Made by a program: the position numbers and the translations under genes. From contig NZ_MPNU01000001.1 in assembly GCF_001896205.1 (NCBI RefSeq), forward strand, positions 609,292 to 673,291: a DNA stretch of 64,000 bases, written 5' to 3'. The notes beneath the pieces are model-generated. The model saw nothing but the letters and a program-made list of their open reading frames with translations. It was not told the DNA's origin and made no database searches. Every line of letters starts with the position of its first letter. Within the stretch, counting starts at the first letter, position 1. This DNA comes from Edwardsiella piscicida. Lineage in GTDB: Bacteria > Pseudomonadota > Gammaproteobacteria > Enterobacterales > Enterobacteriaceae. Below are positions 59,384 through 64,000 of this stretch, in pieces.

Positions 59384-60088
59384 CTAGCGCGGATCGAGTC
59401 CCAGCACGTCGCAGACGCCGTTTTTTACCTGCCAGCGCAGGTTGAAATCCAGCAGGTGTACCGCATAAACCCGGTCGTCCTCTTCCGCATGGCGGTAGGC
59501 CGGACGAGGATCCTGCGCCAGCACCTGACGGATAAAGCGCGCCAGGTGCGGATAGTCCCGCTGCCGCTGGGCGATTTGCGCCTGTGCGTCGGGGCTGAAG
59601 ACGACGGGCATATCGGCCGGCGGCGCCTGCTGGGCAAACCCTGCGCGCGCCTGCGGTTGGCTTTCGGCGAAGGGCAGATAGGGCTTAATGTCCAGTACCG
59701 GAGTCCCGTCCACCAGATCCAGGCTGCCGAGCTGGAGTCGCACACCGTTGCGCGTCTCAATGCCGTGCAGCTCAACCAGAGACATTCCGATCGGGTTGGG
59801 GCGGAAGGTCGAGCGGGTGGCGAAGACGCCTACGCGCGCGTTGCCACCGAGGCGCGGCGGACGCACCGTGGGGCGCCAGCCGCCGTCCATGGTTTGGTGA
59901 AAGACAAAGATGACCCACAGATGGCTAAAGCCCTCGAGCCCGCGTACGGCATCCGGCTGATTATAGGGGGGCAATAGCTCCAGCGCCCCGCCGCCGTCGC
60001 AGATCAGCCCCGGCTGACGCGGAATGGCGAATTTTTCCTTATAGGGCGAGCGGATGACGCCTATCGGTGCAAACTGAAACTGGCTCAT
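59384..60088 (-). CDS. trmO: tRNA (adenine37-N6)-methyltransferase TrmO
   Basis: Methylates t6A37 of tRNA-Thr(GGU) to m6t6A37. The 234 aa protein (E. coli TsaA 235) has the N-terminal TsaA/UPF0066 SAM domain: FAPIGVIRSPYKEKFAIPRQ, GLEGFSHLWVIFVFHQT, and FATRSTFRPNPIGMSLVEL. The C-terminal domain is family typical. It overlaps the end of rcsF by four bases, so they are translationally coupled. Confidence 0.94.
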   Translation of the reverse strand: MSQFQFAPIGVIRSPYKEKFAIPRQPGLICDGGGALELLPPYNQPDAVRGLEGFSHLWVIFVFHQTMDGGWRPTVRPPRLGGNARVGVFATRSTFRPNPIGMSLVELHGIETRNGVRLQLGSLDLVDGTPVLDIKPYLPFAESQPQARAGFAQQAPPADMPVVFSPDAQAQIAQRQRDYPHLARFIRQVLAQDPRPAYRHAEEDDRVYAVHLLDFNLRWQVKNGVCDVLGLDPR

Positions 60089-60507
60089 TGGGCTGGGGTG
60101 GCAATGCTGAGGGCGGAGCCGGTACAGGTGGCTTGGCGATAGCAGCCATGGCTCTGGCTAAGGATCTGGCAGCTGTGCAGCAGCACGGCGTTTGCCTTTA
60201 GCTGAGCAGCCTTATATAGCATGCGTTTACGCGCAGTAGTCAGGCTCGGGGCGCTATGGTGGGGGCGGGTCTGACAAACGCTGCCGCTGACTTCGCCGAG
60301 ATCGCGAAAGGGTTTGCCGATCAGATCTTCAGCGCTCTCATACAGCGTAATCGGCGTCTGACGCGGCGTAACGGCGCGTGGCTTGGCGACGGTTTCCGGC
60401 GTTCTGTCTGCGGCCAGGGGCTTGATCGGGGCGGCCGGGCGTGACAGCAGAGAGCAGCCGCTTAGCGCAAGACTGGCCGTAAGCAGGCATAACGGTAATG
60501 CACGCAT
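60085..60507 (-). CDS. rcsF: Rcs stress sensor lipoprotein RcsF
   Basis: Outer-membrane lipoprotein that threads through OMPs and signals envelope damage to IgaA and the Rcs phosphorelay. The 140 aa precursor has lipobox ALSGC (Cys18), a Pro-rich linker (about 22-52), and a core with the four cysteines that form two non-consecutive disulfides: Cys78, Cys113, Cys122 and Cys128. E. coli RcsF is 134 aa. These disulfides need Dsb catalysis. Confidence 0.95.
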   Translation of the reverse strand: MRALPLCLLTASLALSGCSLLSRPAAPIKPLAADRTPETVAKPRAVTPRQTPITLYESAEDLIGKPFRDLGEVSGSVCQTRPHHSAPSLTTARKRMLYKAAQLKANAVLLHSCQILSQSHGCYRQATCTGSALSIATPAQ

Positions 60508-60569
60508 GGAAAATGTCCTGGTATTGATGGAATTGAGGAGTATTGAAACAATCTATAGCGCAAATGACA

Positions 60570-60595
60570 AGATGGGCAGGACGCCCATCTGGTCA
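60570..60595 (-). terminator. Terminator of metNIQ
   Basis: On the minus strand AGATGGGC pairs perfectly with GCCCATCT around five bases, followed by TGTCATTT. The T tract is weak, but the position after metQ fits. Confidence 0.7.
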
Positions 60596-60617
60596 AGCGG
60601 AGGGAAACTGCGAGAAA

Positions 60618-61433
60618 TTACCAGCCTTTTACTGCCCCGCCGTTAAAGATTTTGTTTGCTGCGTTATACACTTCATCAGATTGATAGGCCTGAACGAATT
60701 TTTTCACGTTCTCAGCATCTTTATTGTCTTCACGCGCGACGATCAGGTTAACGTAGGGGGAGTCTTTCCCTTCGACGAAGATCCCGTCCTTTGCCGGCGT
60801 CAGACCAATCTGGCTGGCATAGGTGGTGTTAATGACGGCCAGCGCGATCTGATTGTCGTCCAGGGAGCGCGGCAGCTGGGGGGCTTCCAGTTCAACCAGC
60901 TTCAGATGCTTCGGGTTTTCCGTGATATCCAGCACCGTCGGCAGCAGGCCGATGCCATCTTTCAGCTTAATCAATCCTACGCTTTGCAGCAGCAGCAGGG
61001 AGCGACCCAGGTTGGTCGGATCGTTCGGAATGGCGATTTGAGCGCCGTCCTGCAGCTCGTTCAGTGACTTAATCTTTTTAGAGTAGCCTGCGATCGGGTA
61101 AACGAAGGTATTTCCAACCGCGACCAGCTTATAGCCTCGATCTTTAATCTGCTGATCGAGGTAGGGTTTATGCTGGAAGGCGTTGGCATCAATGTCGCCT
61201 TTGTTCAGCGCTTCGTTGGGCAGGACGTAGTCGTTAAAGGTCACCAGTTCGACGTTCAAACCGTATTTGTCTTTGGCCACCTTCTGAGCGACTTCGGCAA
61301 CCTGCTGCTCCGCGCCGACGATAACGCCGACCTTGATATGGTTAGGATCTTTCTCTTCCTGTCCACAGCCAGCCAGTGCCAGCGTGCCGAGTAATGTGCC
61401 GACCAGTGCCAGGGACGTGAATTTCGTTGACAT
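60618..61433 (-). CDS. metQ: D/L-methionine-binding lipoprotein MetQ
   Basis: Substrate-binding lipoprotein of the MetNIQ importer. The 271 aa precursor (E. coli 271) has lipobox LALAGC and the NLPA domain with VGVIVGAEQQVAEVAQKVAK, DANAFQHKPYLDQQI and PNDPTNLGRSLLLLQ. An ATG at 61469 would add 12 residues; the one at 61433 fits the signal peptide. Third gene of the operon, 62 bases after metI. Confidence 0.97.
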   Translation of the reverse strand: MSTKFTSLALVGTLLGTLALAGCGQEEKDPNHIKVGVIVGAEQQVAEVAQKVAKDKYGLNVELVTFNDYVLPNEALNKGDIDANAFQHKPYLDQQIKDRGYKLVAVGNTFVYPIAGYSKKIKSLNELQDGAQIAIPNDPTNLGRSLLLLQSVGLIKLKDGIGLLPTVLDITENPKHLKLVELEAPQLPRSLDDNQIALAVINTTYASQIGLTPAKDGIFVEGKDSPYVNLIVAREDNKDAENVKKFVQAYQSDEVYNAANKIFNGGAVKGW

Positions 61434-61495
61434 AGCATATCCTTCTGTATGTGATGTTGTGCTCTGCACGCTTGATTATTTATTGTTTCCGTTGC

Positions 61496-62149
61496 TTATT
61501 TACGGCTGATCGCCTTGACGATGCGGTCACCGCTGAACTGAATCAAATACACTAAAACGACCAGCAATACTAATACCGTATTCATTACCGTCGCGTTGTA
61601 ACCGATATAACCGTACTGGTAGCCGATCTGTCCGAGACCACCGGCACCGACCGCCCCCCCCATCGCTGAGTAGCCTACCAGCGTGATCAGCGTAATGGTC
61701 GCCGCGTTAATCAACCCCGGCAGCGCCTCCGGCAGCAGGATCTTATTGACGATCTGCATCGGGGTCGCTCCCATTGCCCGCGCCGCTTCAATCAGGCCGC
61801 TTGGGATCTCCAGCAGGCTGTTTTCCACCATTCGGGCAATGAAGGGCGCCGCGCCGATGGTCAGGGGAACCAGCGCCGCCTGCAGACCGATAGAGGTGCC
61901 AACGATCAGGCGAGTAAACGGGATCATCCAGACCAGCAGGATGATGAATGGGATGGAGCGAAAGATATTAACCAGTGCGGACAGCAGCTTATACAGCCGC
62001 GCATTTTCCAGAATTTGTCCTGGGCGCGAGGTGTACAGCAGCACGCCGACCGGCAGCCCGATGACAAAGCCAAAGAAACCGGAGACCAGGGTCATGACGA
62101 CGGTTTCCCAGATGCCGCGGACCATTAACCATATCATTGCCTCAGACAT
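61496..62149 (-). CDS. metI: Methionine ABC transporter permease MetI
   Basis: Inner-membrane permease of MetNIQ. The 217 aa product (E. coli 217) starts [20 protein letters not shown], has about five helices, and the coupling EAA-like loop [26 protein letters not shown] (with the conserved Gly). It overlaps metN by eight bases; an ATG at 62164 is an alternative five codons upstream. Confidence 0.96.
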   Translation of the reverse strand: MSEAMIWLMVRGIWETVVMTLVSGFFGFVIGLPVGVLLYTSRPGQILENARLYKLLSALVNIFRSIPFIILLVWMIPFTRLIVGTSIGLQAALVPLTIGAAPFIARMVENSLLEIPSGLIEAARAMGATPMQIVNKILLPEALPGLINAATITLITLVGYSAMGGAVGAGGLGQIGYQYGYIGYNATVMNTVLVLLVVLVYLIQFSGDRIVKAISRK

Positions 62150-63173
62150 AACCCAGTACCTCAACTTTCACGTGATGCTGTTCAAAAAAGGCGATAGCGG
62201 CTTGGGCATCGGCATCGTCGCCGTGGACTTCGGCCAACATAACGCCAAACTTCACTCCGCCGGCATAATCCATCTGGGAGCTGAGAATGCTGATGTCGAC
62301 ATTAAAACGCCGCACCGCCTGTGAAATCAGCGGCGCATCGACCGACTGGCCGGTGAACTCCAGGCGTAGCAGCGGCTGGCTATCGGCGCCGCGGGTGGGC
62401 GTCATCCGCTCTGCAAAGTCATCCGGGATATCCAGATGCAGCGTGGCGTGGATAAACTGCTGGGCCAGCGGCGTCTTGGGATGAGAGAACACCTCGCCGA
62501 CGCTGCCCTGTTCGATCAGCTTTCCCTGACTGATAACGGCGACCTGATCGCAGATACGTTTGACCACGTCCATCTCATGGGTGATCAGCAGAATGGTCAG
62601 CCCCAGACGGCGGTTGATATCTTTTAACAGCTCCAGAATCGCGCGAGTGGTGGCCGGATCCAGCGCGCTGGTGGCTTCGTCGCACAGCAGTACTTTGGGG
62701 TTGCTGGCCAACGCACGGGCGATCGCCACGCGCTGTTTCTGACCGCCGGAGAGGTTGGCGGGGTAAGCATCGCGCTTGTCGGCGAGACCGACCAACGCCA
62801 GCAGCTCGGTAACCCGGCGCGTGATCTCGTCGCGCGGCACGCGATCCAGCTCCAGCGGCAGGGCGATGTTGCCATAGACCGTCCGCGAGGAGAGTAAATT
62901 GAAGTGTTGGAAAATCATGCCGATTTGGCGGCGCGTACGCGTTAGCTGTCCGGTGCTCATCGCCGTCAGATCCTGCCCGTCGACGAATACCTGTCCCTGC
63001 GTTGGACGCTCGAGTAAATTGACGCAGCGGATCAGGGTGCTTTTACCCGCGCCGGACGAACCGATTACGCCGTAAATCTGTCCGGCGGGCACGTGCAGCG
63101 ACACGTCGTCCAGCGCGCTGATACGGCGCTGCCCCTGCTGGAATACCTTGGTGATATGAGTGAGTTTGATCAT
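62142..63173 (-). CDS. metN: Methionine ABC transporter ATP-binding protein MetN
   Basis: ATPase of MetNIQ. The 343 aa protein (E. coli 343) has Walker [10 protein letters not shown], signature [14 protein letters not shown], Walker [15 protein letters not shown]-loop LITHEMDVV, and a C-terminal NIL/ACT-like domain (about 265-343) that binds methionine and causes trans-inhibition. First gene of the operon, behind a MetJ-type promoter. Confidence 0.97.
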   Translation of the reverse strand: MIKLTHITKVFQQGQRRISALDDVSLHVPAGQIYGVIGSSGAGKSTLIRCVNLLERPTQGQVFVDGQDLTAMSTGQLTRTRRQIGMIFQHFNLLSSRTVYGNIALPLELDRVPRDEITRRVTELLALVGLADKRDAYPANLSGGQKQRVAIARALASNPKVLLCDEATSALDPATTRAILELLKDINRRLGLTILLITHEMDVVKRICDQVAVISQGKLIEQGSVGEVFSHPKTPLAQQFIHATLHLDIPDDFAERMTPTRGADSQPLLRLEFTGQSVDAPLISQAVRRFNVDISILSSQMDYAGGVKFGVMLAEVHGDDADAQAAIAFFEQHHVKVEVLGYV

Positions 63174-63246
63174 TTTTATATTTTTTCTTCGCCGTGGCCT
63201 GGGCCGTCATCATCAGTGATTTGAGTCACGTTATACGCTGAAGTGG

Positions 63247-63275
63247 ATGTTAAGGCGTCTAGACGTCTAAGTCAA
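63247..63275 (-). promoter_or_regulatory. metNIQ promoter with MetJ boxes
   Basis: On the minus strand TTGACT (63270-63275) and TAACAT (63247-63252) are 17 bases apart. The spacer holds two adjacent met boxes: a perfect AGACGTCT at 63261-63268 and AGGCGTCT at 63253-63260 (seven of eight). This predicts repression by MetJ with S-adenosylmethionine, as in E. coli. Confidence 0.85.
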
Positions 63276-63364
63276 CCAGTGAACGGTTAGTATGGCACGC
63301 TCTTTTTTCCGTGGAAACGTGCGATACTGTGCGCCGATTTTTCGTTTTAAGGAGTAACAGGTAA

Positions 63365-63928
63365 ATGGCCCAGCAGATTCCTGCCATTTTTCTCGATCGT
63401 GACGGCACGATGAACGTCGATCACGGCTATGTACACGACAGCGACGACTTTCAGTTTATTGATGGCGTCATTGACGCCATGCGTGAGCTGAAGGCGATGG
63501 GGTTTGCTCTGGTGATGGTGACCAACCAGTCCGGCATCGCCCGCGGGATGTTTACAGAAGATCAGTTTATGCATCTGACGGAGTGGATGGACTGGTCGCT
63601 GGCCGATCGCGGCGTGGATCTGGACGGTATCTACTATTGTCCGCATCACCCGCAGGGGTCGGTCCCCGAATACACGCAGGCGTGCGACTGCCGTAAGCCC
63701 CAGCCAGGCATGCTGCTGGAGGCGCAGCGTTTCCTGAATATCGATATGGCGGCCTCTTATATGGTCGGCGATAAGCGGGAGGATTTACAGGCAGCGCAGG
63801 CGGCCGGCGTTGGAACTAAGGTTCTGGTGCGCAGCGGTAAGCCCCTGAGTGCCGAGGGCGAGGCGTTGGCGGATATCGTGCTGGATAGCCTGGCGCAGCT
63901 ACCGCAGGCGATAAAAGCCCGCGGCTAA
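63365..63928 (+). CDS. gmhB: D-glycero-beta-D-manno-heptose 1,7-bisphosphate 7-phosphatase
   Basis: HAD phosphatase in ADP-heptose synthesis for the LPS inner core. The 187 aa product (E. coli 191) has the nucleophile motif [14 protein letters not shown] (Asp11, Asp13), [11 protein letters not shown], the structural zinc ligands in [21 protein letters not shown], and [19 protein letters not shown] lies before the ATG. In E. coli the next feature is an rRNA operon, which agrees with the promoter seen at the window end. Confidence 0.97.
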   Translation: MAQQIPAIFLDRDGTMNVDHGYVHDSDDFQFIDGVIDAMRELKAMGFALVMVTNQSGIARGMFTEDQFMHLTEWMDWSLADRGVDLDGIYYCPHHPQGSVPEYTQACDCRKPQPGMLLEAQRFLNIDMAASYMVGDKREDLQAAQAAGVGTKVLVRSGKPLSAEGEALADIVLDSLAQLPQAIKARG

Positions 63929-63963
63929 GCGTCTATTTTCCCCGTATTGGGTGAAAATAGTGC

Positions 63964-64000
63964 AAGTGACAAAAAAAATGAAATTAAGACTTGTCACGTC
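63964..64000 (+). promoter_or_regulatory. Probable rRNA operon P1 promoter (cut by window end)
   Basis: An A-rich tract (about 63970-63988) resembling an UP element lies directly before CTTGTCA (-35 TTGTCA at 63991-63996), the arrangement of enterobacterial rrn P1. The -10 would be about 16 bases later, outside the window. Position after gmhB matches rrnH of E. coli. Confidence 0.6.

Noticed and set aside
57814..59445. 543-codon open frame antisense to proS
   Set aside because: proS is intact and full length; the antisense frame has no recognisable start signal or domain.

Overview
The window is a GC-rich stretch of enterobacterial chromosome, almost wholly core genome. Protein lengths, active-site residues and operon structures follow Escherichia coli closely (ArcB 778 aa, KdsC 188 aa, EttA 555 aa, ProS 572 aa, MetN 343 aa), but block order and codon use differ from K-12. 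Edwardsiella or another Hafniaceae member is my best guess; this is inference from recall, not a search. I see no prophage, IS element, CRISPR array or tRNA gene.

Layout. 0-2.3 kb: deoD, a tandem pair of b-type cytochromes (cybC and a b561-like gene), and rnk. 2.4-10.6 kb (minus strand): npr-rapZ-ptsN-hpf-rpoN (nitrogen PTS and sigma-54) followed by lptB-lptA-lptC-kdsC-kdsD-yrbG (lipopolysaccharide export and Kdo synthesis). 10.9-15.8 kb (plus): mlaFEDCB (phospholipid retrograde transport), ibaG, murA. 15.8-16.1 kb is a structured non-coding junction. 16.1-19.1 kb (minus): degS, a frameshifted degQ, zapG. 19.3-23 kb (plus): zapE, rplM-rpsI, sspA-sspB. 23.2-25.3 kb (minus): nanE-nanK-nanQ, without nanA, nanT or nanR nearby.

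25.4-30 kb is the main accessory segment: arylsulfate sulfotransferase assT with its dedicated oxidative-folding pair dsbL-dsbI, divergent from a LysR-family regulator. The intergenic region carries a palindrome with LysR-box geometry and an FNR-like box.

30-42 kb: gltD-gltB on the minus strand, then yhcC, arcB, the ArcZ small RNA (minus strand), elbB and mtgA. 41.9-46.9 kb: dolP, diaA, yraN, lpoA, rsmI and the RNase P RNA. 46.9-57.5 kb: ytjB, serB, radA, ettA, slt, trpR, yjjX, gpmB, robA, creA; nadR, which sits between radA and ettA in K-12, is absent here. 57.5-64 kb: proS, trmO, rcsF, the MetJ-type metNIQ operon, gmhB, and what looks like the start of an rRNA operon P1 promoter cut by the window end.

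The unifying theme is the cell envelope: Lpt, Kdo, Mla, MurA, MtgA, LpoA, Slt, DolP, RcsF, DegS/DegQ and GmhB all act in building or monitoring it. The most checkable unusual points are the degQ frameshift, the junction element beside murA, the assT-dsbLI cassette with its candidate control sites, and the palindromic operator in the nan promoter.
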